From: Theodoxus fluviatilis
Taxonomy: Eukaryota; Mollusca; Gastropoda; Cycloneritida; Neritidae
Assembly (NCBI GenBank): GCA_034096865.1
Contig: JAWQFJ010006363.1
Coordinates: 17,501-32,500 of the forward strand
Direction of reading: 5' to 3'
DNA: 15,000 nt
Made by a program: the position numbers and the translations under genes
In this document: positions 1 to 6,630 of the stretch, piece by piece
How positions within the stretch are numbered: the stretch's first letter is position 1
How the letters are laid out: each line of letters opens with the position of its first letter
Notes under the pieces: generated by a model
Told to the model about the DNA's origin: nothing
What the model saw: only the letters and a program-made list of their open reading frames with translations
Databases searched by the model: none

Positions 1-638
1 CTACAGAATCTTCACTAATTGCTACTGAATCCTCACATTTCTACTGAATCCTCACTTATTTCTACTGAATCCTCACTTATTTCTACTGAATCGTCACATT
101 TCTACTGAATCCTCACTTATTTCCACTGAATTTTCACTTATTTTCACTGAATCCTCACTTATTTCTACAGAATCCTTACTTCTTTCTACTGAATCCTCAC
201 TTATTTTCACTGAATCCTCACTAATTTCTACTGAATTCTCACATTTCCACAGAATCCTCACTTATTTCTACTGAATCCTCACTTATTTCTACAGAATCCT
301 CACTAATTTCTACAGAATCCTCACTAATTTCTACTGAATCCTCACTTATTTTCACTGAATCCTCACTAATTTCTACAGAATCCTCACTTATTTCCACAGA
401 ATCCTCACTTATTTTCACTGAATCCTTACTTATTTCCACAGAATCCTCACTTATTTGCACTGAATCCTCACTTATTTCTACTGAATCCTCACTAATTGCT
501 ACTGAATCCTCACTTATTTCTACTGAATCCTCACTTATTTCCACAGAATCCTCACTTATTTCCACAGAATCCTCACTTATTTCCACAGAATCCTCACTTA
601 TTTCCACAGAATCCTCACTTATTTCCACAGAATCCTCA
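1..638. repeat. 21-bp minisatellite (about 31 units), continues beyond the left edge
   Basis: The unit is about ctactgaatcctcacttattt. Using GAATC/GAATT as anchor, units begin at 6, 27, 46, 67, 88, 107, 128, 149, 170, 191, 212, 233 and then every 21 bp from 252 to 630. Spacing is exactly 21 bp except for three 19-bp steps (27 to 46, 88 to 107, 233 to 252), each caused by a 2-bp loss that turns cacttatttc into cacatttc. From 252 to 638 there is no indel. The + frame reads TESSLIS and the - frame VEISEDS, both stop-free in the consensus. The + frame runs on without a stop into the unique sequence at 639 and the second repeat array. Units ending in ctacag or ccacag resemble 3' splice sites. The array may be coding (right part), intronic (left part), or both. 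Confidence 0.95.
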
Positions 639-1861
639 TTGACGACCTTCAGGTCCTCGAACGCTTGCCGCCTACCAAACGGACCCTGTCGCTGCAGTCA
701 GAGGCAGCCAAAGCAGGACAGGTTAGGAGGTCAAGAGAGGACGGGATCACATGATAAGACAAGAACACAAGATAAGACGGGAGCTCAGATTAAGAATGGA
801 ACACAGGATAAGACGGGAGCTCAGATTAAGACTGGAACACAGGATAAGACGGGAGCTCAGAATGAGACTGGAACACAGGTTAAGACGGGAGCTCAGGATG
901 AGACTGGAGCTCAGGATAATACTGAGACTCAAGATAATACTAGAACACAGAATAAAACAGGTGCTCAGGCTAAGACTGAAGCTCAGGATAATACTGGAAC
1001 ACATAATAAGACAGGTGTTCAGGATAAGACAGGAGCTCAGGATAAAACTGGAACACAGGATAAGACTGGAGGTCCGGACAAGAATGGAGCTCTGGATAAA
1101 ACTGGAGCTCATGATAAGACTGGAACTCAGGATAAGACTGGAGCTCAGGATAAGACTGGAGCTCATGATAAAACTGAAACTCAGGATAATACTGTAGCTC
1201 AGGATAAGACTGGAGCTCAGGATAAGACTGGAGCTCATGATAAAACTGAAGCTCAGGATAATACTGTAGCTCAGAATAAGACTGGAGCTCAGGATAATAC
1301 TGGAGCTCAGGATAATACTGGAGCTCAGGATAAGACTGGAACTCAGGATAAGGCTGGAGCTCAGGATAAGACTGGAACTGAGGATAAGACTGGAGCTCAG
1401 GATAAGACTGGAACCCATAATAAGACAGGAGCTCAGGATAAGACTGGAGCTCAGGATAAGACTGGAGCTCAGGATAAGACAGGAGCTCAAGATAAGACTG
1501 GAGCACTAAGTAAGGTTGGAGCTCAGGATAAGACTGAAACACAGAATATGACAGGAGCTCAGGATAAGACTGGAGCTCATGATAAGACTGAAGCACTGAG
1601 TAAGACTGGAACTCAGGATAAGACCGGAACTCAGGATAAGTGTGGAGCTCAGGACAAGACGGAAACACGGGATGCTGCAGAAACCCAAGACACAATAGGA
1701 GTCCTGGAGAGGTTGGGACAGGAGCAAAGAAACTCCAAGGCTACATGGAACTACCACGTCCCTTCAGTTGCCGAGAAGATGAGATCTGAGGCTCGAAACG
1801 TGAGCTGCTATCGCAGTCGAACCTCCGGCCTGGAGCCACTCTGCAACGAAAGAAACTTTCT
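225..1861 (+). CDS. Predicted repeat-encoding exon of the large gene (5' boundary uncertain)
   Basis: The frame is open from 225 (after TAA at 222-224) to the stop at 1863-1865. It encodes about 19 TESSLIS heptads (to 638), a unique Arg/Cys/Gln-containing linker, 53 hexads of consensus AQDKTG (747-1700), and a unique tail of about 54 residues ending in ERNF. GTGAGT begins at 1862, one base before the stop, and is a good intron-side donor, although the exon-side base is T rather than G. Splicing there leaves phase 2, matching the acceptor at 3193. No ATG opens the frame upstream of the linker, so the true 5' end is probably a splice acceptor inside the 21-bp array; ccacag at 625-630 is one candidate, giving an exon from 631. 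The repeats are hydrophilic and likely disordered, only loosely like LEA-type repeats. The function is unknown. A non-coding minisatellite with a fortuitous frame remains possible. Confidence 0.5.
747..1700. repeat. 18-bp minisatellite, 53 units, encoding AQDKTG hexads in the + frame
   Basis: The consensus unit is gctcaggataagactgga. Read from 747, exactly 53 consecutive 18-bp units fit without any indel. The + translation is [A/T][Q/H][D/N][K/N/E]T[G/E]. Common variants are Ala/Thr at position 1, Gln/His at 2, Asp/Asn at 3, Lys/Asn/Glu at 4 and Gly/Glu at 6. The Thr codon appears as ACT, ACA, ACG and ACC, so its third base drifts while the residue is nearly fixed. A 72-bp higher-order copy is visible (1143-1214 and 1215-1286). 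The other strand is also stop-free because the unit lacks stops in several frames, so long - strand frames over this region carry no weight. Confidence 0.95.
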
Positions 1862-1867
1862 GTGAGT

Positions 1868-2195
1868 TTGCCAATCCTCCTTCTTCTCGTCCTCCTCTTC
1901 CCCATTTCATCAGCCTCGATCTCCTTATCATCGCATTCGTCCACTTCATCGTCGTTCTCCTTTTCATCATTCTCGTCCGCACTTTCCTCTTCCCCCTCGT
2001 CCTTTTCCTCCTCCTCCTTTTCCTCATTATTCTCATCTTCGTCCTTGTATTCATTCTCGTCCTCGTTTTCATTCTCTTCGTTCTCGTCCTCATCCTGCTC
2101 AACTTCCCTGTTCGCCTTGTCATCAACCTTGTCCTCGCAGGCCCTCTCCTCGTCTTCCTTCTCCTCACACTCCTCTCGCTCTCCTTCTCCTTCTC
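1868..2195 (+). repeat. Pyrimidine-rich degenerate TCN/TTC tract
   Basis: Almost the whole stretch is C and T on the + strand, in degenerate repeats such as ttctcgtcctc and ctcctcctcc. It encodes Ser/Phe runs on + and Arg/Lys/Thr/Met runs on -, both typical of simple-sequence strand bias. It starts directly after the predicted donor at 1862. In a transcript it would be a long CU-rich tract of the type bound by PTB-like proteins. That role is inferred. Confidence 0.85.
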
Positions 2196-2295
2196 TGTCT
2201 GTCTGTGTGTCTGTCTGTCTGACTGTCTGTGAGTCTGTCTGTGTGTCTGTCTGTCTGTCTGTGTGTCTGTCTGTCTGTGTGTCTGTCTGTCTGTC
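2194..2295. repeat. TGTC/TG microsatellite
   Basis: Interrupted tetranucleotide CTGT/TGTC repeats with TGTG interruptions (ctgtctgtctgtgtgtctg), ending at 2295 just before the inverted-repeat element. The HRQTDRQT-like open frame on the - strand is a translation artefact of this tract. Confidence 0.95.
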
Positions 2296-2303
2296 GAAAC
2301 ACG

Positions 2304-2492
2304 TTTGAAGGGTTGGGAAGTTCCTGTAAATACTTTTTGTCTTTTTTGCTTTGGCCCGTCGTAGACGTTTAAACCAAAGCTAACGACACAAGGTTGCAGC
2401 CAATATAGCATCTCATCTTTGGTTTAAACGTCTACGACGGGCCAAAGCAAAAAAGACAAAAAGTATTTACAGGAACTTCCCAACCCTTCAAA
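2304..2492. repeat. Perfect 76-bp inverted repeat with 37-nt loop (foldback element or MITE-like hairpin)
   Basis: The left arm, 2304-2379 (starts tttgaagggttgggaag, ends tttaaaccaaag), is the exact reverse complement of the right arm, 2417-2492 (starts ctttggtttaaac, ends cccaacccttcaaa), over all 76 positions. The 37-nt centre (2380-2416) is unrelated to either arm. Pairing stops cleanly on both sides (left flank aacacg, right flank tttgttta), and no target-site duplication is visible. It could be a recent foldback or MITE insertion, a transcribed hairpin, or an assembly or amplification artefact next to a simple repeat. Confidence 0.95.
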
Positions 2493-2524
2493 TTTGTTTA
2501 GGATATACACCAGTTCCTGCAGAG

Positions 2525-2557
2525 CCCCCCCACCCCCACCCCCCTCCTCCCCGCCCC
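2525..2557 (-). repeat. C-run tract (G-quadruplex-capable on the - strand)
   Basis: Successive runs of 4 to 7 cytosines separated by one to a few bases (cccccccacccccacccccc followed by ctcctccccgcccc). The - strand therefore has at least four G-runs with short loops and fits the usual G-quadruplex pattern. It lies in predicted intron 1, and no function is claimed. Confidence 0.7.
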
Positions 2558-3193
2558 GTGCTCTCCCCTCTAGCATGAGTACACGGTCAGCCTCTCAGCC
2601 TCTACTCGCTTGTTGAAACCATGTCTCTAGACAGGCGGAGATGGGCGAGCATGCTTTGGGGTTGGACGATGTGCGAGGCGCAGTGCCGTGGTTCTATCCC
2701 TAGGACGAAGAAATCTTGGTTTATTTAAATGTTTGTCTGTCTGTCTCGCTCTCTCTCTCTCTCTCTTTTGTTTGTTTCTCCTCCAACTCAACCTGTTCCG
2801 TTTCCTTCCTTCACCTTTTGTTTATTCTTATCTTTCTGGTCTTTCTCTTAGAACATTTTCCCTGCTCCCTCAGCTTTTTCCCCGCTACTTCACCACCTGT
2901 TTTCCTGTTGTCTCTTCTTCTCCTCTTCCGGCATCCTGTCCTCCACGAACTCCTTCTCCCATCTCTACCTGCTTCTCCTCCCTCTCCTCCTGTTTCTCCT
3001 CTGGTCTCCCTATCCACGGCACTCCGCTCAATCTGTATTTATTCTACTGAAGTTTTCTCTTTTGGTTCTTTTTCATCCGGATTCTCATTTTACATCTTCA
3101 CTGCTCCTCATTTTCGTCTTCACCCCTCAGTCGTTTTCCTGGTCCAATTCCTCCCTCACCTCTGTCCTTTACTTCATTCATACTCCACGACAG

Positions 3194-3377
3194 CCGCAGA
3201 ACGGTCAATTGGCAGAGGGCGTCCCAGGCTTTCCCTGTAGAGAAACTCCCTCTGGCACTGAAGAAGCAGAGCGGGATGGCTCTGAACCCCATCATCCAAC
3301 AGCTGGACGCCAACAACCACCAAAGAAAAACCGGCAGCATGGACACGGCCGATGAGCTTTGCGTCAGCAATAGCCCG
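3194..3377 (+). CDS. Predicted internal exon of the large gene
   Basis: A long pyrimidine tract ends in the acceptor ccacgacag at 3193. From 3194 the frame is open and protein-like (key pieces RRTVNWQRASQAFPVEKLP and MALNPIIQQLDANNHQRKTG), ending with SNSP before a GTAACG donor at 3378. The exon is 184 nt, entered in phase 2 and left in phase 0. An alternative acceptor 6 nt downstream (ccgcag, ending 3199) keeps the frame. The frame stays open past the donor to a stop at 3696-3698, through a degenerate 24-bp repeat (from about 3454), so retention of the donor region is possible. The mixed, charged, non-repetitive composition is the main reason to call it coding. No domain is recognised. Confidence 0.6.
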
Positions 3378-3453
3378 GTAACGTTGACTCATATACTCTC
3401 TCCCAGAAGCTCTTATTTGAGCTCTGCTGTGGCTGCTACTGGTGTCCGGCACT

Positions 3454-3540
3454 CTACATCCGCTGGTGTCCACGTGTCTACTTCCGCTGGGTTCCACATG
3501 GCTACTTCTAGTGGCGCCCGTGCTGCCACGTCCGGTGTCC
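3454..3540 (+). repeat. Degenerate 24-bp minisatellite (about 3.5 copies)
   Basis: Copies lie at 3454-3477, 3478-3501 and 3502-3525, with a partial fourth after that. The core is ctacttccgctggtgtccac. In the frame continuing from the upstream exon they encode an eight-residue motif like STSAGVHV. It lies just downstream of the predicted donor at 3378 and may be intronic or an alternative extension of that exon. Confidence 0.7.
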
Positions 3541-4310
3541 AACCGCCCTCTTCCGGTGGAGGACCTCGGACTGGATGTTCTGGGCGAGGTGCGGATTCAC
3601 TCGTTGGAAAGGCCGTTGCCCCATGTCGACTAGGCGCGCTGGCTGTCCCTCAGAACGGACGACATACTCCAAGCAAGGAGGTTTGTGGTTGTGGATGACT
3701 TTGTATTGCAGACTGGTGTATAGTCATATAGCATGTGTGTGCAGAATGGTGCTTGGATAAGTACGCGCGTAAATTCAAGGATGCGGGTTTTCTTGCAAAG
3801 TGCTGGTCTTCAGAACCAAGCAGGGTTGCTCAGAGCGCATGCAAGGTGATGCTTTCTTTCTCAGAGGTCCCTTTTGATTGAATGCTGTGGATCGTGCGTG
3901 TGGCAGGGTTTGATACACCACTGCATGACAGAGCTGGCACATGGCATGAAACGATGAACTCCCAGAATTATGCAGGATTACCCGGAGACTGAGTTGAGCG
4001 ACCACATACCCCAGCTGCTCCGTCCTTTTAACACCGAGAAACACGTGGAATCATGTCTTTGTTCGTTGGCATCATGTCGTGCAGACGCAAATACTTCTAT
4101 CACGTATCTTATTTGATTGGGAAAAAAGAGGTAATTAAAAAAACTCCTTTCTTGCTCCATTCATGCTATCTTTTAGTAACACGCTTGTCATCATGTTTAC
4201 TTCTCGTCTCTGTTCGTTCACACATGAACTATGTCATCTACTGCTTGGCCCAAGTTGACAGATTTTCTTCTCTGATTCACTTTTTCTCTAGTTCCATCTT
4301 TCCTTTGTGT

Positions 4311-4340
4311 TTATATATGTATATATATATGTGTGTGTGC

Positions 4341-4404
<64 letters not shown>

Positions 4405-4421
4405 TTATATATATTCATATA
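4311..4421. repeat. TA microsatellite with GT interruptions
   Basis: Alternating TA runs (about 4311-4330, 4343-4392 and 4405-4421) separated by short GTGTGTGTGC and GTGTGTGTGTGT blocks. The Ile/Tyr open frames in both directions come from this repeat. Confidence 0.97.
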
Positions 4422-4427
4422 TGAAAT

Positions 4428-4431
4428 GAGA

Positions 4432-4521
<90 letters not shown>

Positions 4522-4527
4522 GACAGA

Positions 4528-4558
<31 letters not shown>

Positions 4559-4568
4559 AGAGAGAGAC
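4428..4568. repeat. AG microsatellite, ~140 bp
   Basis: Nearly pure AG dinucleotides from 4428 to 4568, with a few GGG and ACAG interruptions in the last third. It lies about 150 bp upstream of the predicted 65-nt exon and is complementary to the TC tract immediately downstream of that exon. Confidence 0.97.
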
Positions 4569-4719
4569 GTTCATCACGTTTGTTGTCCAATGAAATACTG
4601 TACGTTCATAAGAGGTTCATCAACCAGTGTGCGTAAATGTTGCTATTCTTCCACCATGGTCCATGCTTAGCGCAACGTCTTGGTGTCAGTCTTTGAGAAG
4701 ATGCTGCTTCTTTTCACAG

Positions 4720-4784
4720 GGTCTATGGAGGACGAATGAAAAACGACCCTGGTGTTTGTCTCCCAAAAAGTGCAGCGAAAACAG
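4720..4784 (+). CDS. Predicted 65-nt internal exon
   Basis: The acceptor is strong (cttcttttcacag, ending 4719) and the donor is AACAG followed by GTAGCC at 4785. Entered in phase 0 from the donor at 3377, it reads GLWRTNEKRPWCLSPKKCSEN with two bases (AG) left over. That is exactly the phase 2 needed by the giant exon at 6631, which supplies G to complete an Arg codon. There are no stops, and the composition is protein-like (Trp, Cys, basic residues). Its length (3n+2) is what reconciles the phases on either side. It is too small to stand alone; the case rests on the splice signals and the phase fit. Skipping it would shift the frame, whereas skipping it together with the 184-nt exon (249 nt in all) would not. 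Confidence 0.65.
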
Positions 4785-4787
4785 GTA

Positions 4788-4788
4788 G

Positions 4789-4864
<76 letters not shown>

Positions 4865-4888
4865 TCTCTCTCTCTCTATCTCTCTCTG
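4788..4888. repeat. TC microsatellite, ~100 bp
   Basis: Almost uninterrupted TC dinucleotides that begin three bases after the predicted donor GT at 4785. The tract is the complement of the AG tract at 4428-4568. Confidence 0.97.
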
Positions 4889-4893
4889 TGCAT

Positions 4894-4895
<2 letters not shown>

Positions 4896-4944
<49 letters not shown>

Positions 4945-4950
4945 TGTGTG
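4896..4950. repeat. GT microsatellite, ~55 bp
   Basis: A GT dinucleotide run with one TTT interruption, separated from the preceding TC tract by gcatac. Confidence 0.97.
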
Positions 4951-5057
4951 ATTGTTTTTGTTTTAGGTGTTTTATGTGTTTGTATGCTTTTGTTTTGTTA
5001 GATACATTTTAAAGAAAGATAAAAATAAGACTGTTTTGGGAATCATTAACCCTCATA

Positions 5058-5130
5058 CTTGTTTATTCATTCACTAATTCATCATTCATTCATTGATTCA
5101 TTCGTTGATTGATTCATTTATTCACTCGCA
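5058..5130. repeat. Degenerate ATTC/TTCA tetranucleotide repeat
   Basis: Repeated attca, attcg and gattgattc words, imperfect and AT-rich, lying between the GT tract and the transposable element. Confidence 0.8.
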
Positions 5131-5209
5131 CTCTTATACGCATACACACACATATACATGTACGGGAAGAATTGGGATAACGTGAGATACACATTTCTTG
5201 AAGTTTTTT

Positions 5210-6028
5210 GACTCACATGCGAAGCAAAAGTGAGTCTATGTACTCACCCGTGTCGTCCGTCCGGGCGTCCGTGAAAAACTTTAACGTTGGATTTTTCTCA
5301 GAGACAATTGAGTCTATCAACACCCAATTTGGCATGATGGTGTATGATGACAAGGCCTCAAAAAACATACATAGTGACTTGTCCTTGCCTCAAGGTGAAG
5401 GTCGCAGGGGCCGTAAATGTTGTCTAAAAAACAGTCATTTTTCACATTTTCTCAATTTTCTCTGAAGTTTTTGAGATTGGATACCTGACCTATATATGGT
5501 ATATAGGGCAAAGTAATCCCTATCTTTTGATACCAGTTTGGCATACCTTGCTTCAAGGTCAAGGTCACAGGAGCTCTTTAAAGTTGGATTGTATACATAT
5601 TTTGAAGTGACCTCGACCCTGAACTATGAAAGATAACTGTTTCAAACTTAATAATTATGTGGGGCACATGTTATACGTTCATCATGAGACACATTGGGTT
5701 ACATATCATCAAGGTCAAGGTCACTTTGACCCTTATGAAATGTGACCAAAATGGGGTAGTGAACCACTAAAAGTGACCATATCTCATGGTAGAAAGTGCC
5801 AATAAGCACGATTGTGCTTCCTAAGTCTTGAATTAACAGCTTTGTGTTGCAAGACCTTGGATCAAGGTCACATGTATTTTGGTAGGAAAAATGCGTTAAG
5901 CATTTCTTAGTGTATGATGTCATTGGTAGGTTTAGTTGTTTGACCTTGACCTTGAAGGTCACCTGAAGGTCAAGGTCATATAAAGGTCAAGGTCAAGCAT
6001 GTGAGTCGTATGGGCTTTGCCCTTCTTG
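5210..6028 (+). mobile_element. Non-autonomous transposable element, Helentron/HINE-like (tentative)
   Basis: GACTCACATGC (5210-5220) is matched in inverse orientation by GCATGTGAGTC (5997-6007), placing 11-bp inverted repeats near both ends. The 5' copy also pairs locally with GTGAGTC at 5230-5236. The 3' copy is followed by a small palindrome, GGGCTTTGCCC (6012-6022), and then ttcttgttt. T-rich sequence flanks both ends. Subterminal inverted repeats with a 3' hairpin and insertion between Ts are the known layout of Helentron-derived interspersed elements. A standard terminal-inverted-repeat DNA element is the alternative. The interior is non-coding: it has a CCGTCCG-rich start (about 5252-5272) and many TCAAGGTCA words. 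It lacks a transposase or Rep/helicase frame, so it would depend on a partner element. Exact ends are uncertain. Confidence 0.6.
5553..5996. repeat. Dispersed TCAAGGTCAAGGTCA motif cluster inside the transposable element
   Basis: The 15-mer occurs at 5553-5567 and 5709-5723, and as its complement at 5941-5955. Near-copies lie at 5964-5978 and 5982-5996, and a single TCAAGGTCA at 5872-5880. Each long copy is a direct repeat of AGGTCA with no spacer. TCAAGGTCA is the known extended half-site for NR5A/ERR-type nuclear receptors, and the zero-spacer direct repeat is the known NR6A (GCNF) site. Binding here is not shown. Confidence 0.8.
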
Positions 6029-6147
6029 TTTAATCTGTTTTATTTATTAAAAAAAACTTTTAGGCGTATATATATTCTAAATTTATAACTTTAATTCGTT
6101 ATTCAATAACACATAACTTAAATAACAGATATATCAACACATAGTGA

Positions 6148-6223
6148 TGGGGTGGGGTACGGTGAGGGGCATGGTGGCTTTGGGAGAAGAGGGAGGGGGG
6201 GATAAGAGGGAAATGAGGGAGGG
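6148..6223 (+). repeat. G-rich patch with G-quadruplex pattern
   Basis: It begins with gatggggtggggtac. From 6182, runs of three or more G are separated by loops of six bases or fewer (tgggagaagagggaggg, then ataagaggg), which fits the usual four-run pattern. It lies in the predicted intron about 400 bp upstream of the giant exon. Confidence 0.7.
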
Positions 6224-6630
6224 CGTGCAGCAAGAACAGTCTTTTCCCCAGACTTTGTGGTCTTCACAATGGATGGGAGGATGACCATCTTTTCAAGTGT
6301 TTATTCAGTTTGTCGCTTAGAAATTTCATAATTTTCTATATCTGATGTGGCTTGTATGACATGTCTAAAAGCATGTGTACTAACTTTGTAGTCGAATCAT
6401 TTAGTTAACAAAATGTATTTTTAAAAGTTTCACACTTAATATTGTTCTGCACGGGACTGTTTCAACAATCCAAGTACCAGAATATGTGCTCAAATTCAAG
6501 AGCCACACGGTAATTTCTCCCCTCACTGTTCTCTATTAGCCAGGAAACCTTATTGCACTTTGTAAGAGAACCCTTTCATCACGACATCTTTCCATCCACA
6601 TATCCCGAAGCATTTGGGTTTTCCTTCCAG

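Larger units (their letters stand above)
1862..3193 (+). other. Predicted intron 1 (phase 2) with repeats
   Basis: The intron runs from GTGAGT at 1862 to the acceptor ccacgacag at 3193. It contains a pyrimidine-rich tract (about 1868-2195), a TGTC microsatellite (2194-2295), a perfect inverted repeat (2304-2492), a C-run tract (2525-2557) and a second pyrimidine-rich region (about 2740-3190). The last region serves as a long polypyrimidine tract before the acceptor. Both boundaries cut codons after the second base, so the flanking exons join in frame (CT plus C). No convincing protein-coding block was seen inside. The short open frames here encode Ser/Phe/Leu/Cys runs, as expected from a TC-rich strand. 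Confidence 0.55.
3378..4719 (+). other. Predicted intron 2 (phase 0)
   Basis: The intron runs from GTAACG at 3378 to the acceptor tgcttcttttcacag at 4719. It holds the 24-bp degenerate repeat, a frame at 3442-3723 interrupted by one TAG, otherwise unremarkable unique sequence from about 3725 to 4310, and the TA and AG microsatellites at 4311-4568. No promoter or RNA gene was recognised. Confidence 0.55.
4785..6630 (+). other. Predicted intron 3 (phase 2)
   Basis: The intron runs from GTAGCC at 4785 to the acceptor ttttccttccag at 6630. In order it contains TC and GT microsatellites (4788-4950), an AT-rich stretch with degenerate TTCA/ATTC repeats (5058-5130), a transposable element (5210-6028), a G-rich patch (6148-6223) and unremarkable AT-rich sequence to about 6600. 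Confidence 0.6.

Noticed and set aside
239..628. A - strand frame encoding VEISEDS repeats, with ATG at the array edge
   Set aside because: The 21-bp unit is stop-free on both strands. The - frame ends at the first 19-bp unit and has no non-repetitive flank, whereas the + frame continues into unique sequence and a second array.
1..638. CRISPR-like array
   Set aside because: The 21-bp units are directly adjacent with no spacers, in clearly eukaryotic DNA.
639..641. TTG at 639 as a translation start
   Set aside because: The frame is open upstream to 225 and nothing indicates initiation here; a non-ATG start in a eukaryotic gene is unlikely compared with splicing.
747..1700. Assignment of the AQDKTG repeats to the LEA desiccation-protein family
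   Set aside because: Hydrophilic Lys/Asp/Thr/Gly hexads are superficially similar, but the LEA 11-mer pattern is absent.
747..1757. Several - strand frames rich in Ser/Leu/Ile or Gln/Ser/Tyr over the 18-bp array
   Set aside because: The repeat unit lacks stops in these frames, and the translations are pure repeat echoes.
1764..2411. A - strand frame encoding Arg/Lys/Thr and RQTDRQTH runs
   Set aside because: It is fully explained by the pyrimidine-rich tract and the TGTC microsatellite, and its ATG lies in the hairpin region.
2640..2710. Possible further SINE head (ggttctatccc resembles a B box)
   Set aside because: There is no convincing A box upstream and no other SINE domain, so a single weak box is not enough.
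4053..4424. A + strand frame beginning MSLFVGIMSCRRK
   Set aside because: Its second half is TA microsatellite, and the first half lacks splice signals that would fit the phases of the surrounding exons.
6614..6616. TTG at 6614 as the start of the giant protein
   Set aside because: It is followed within 17 bases by a strong polypyrimidine-CAG acceptor, so 6614-6630 is most likely the intron end.
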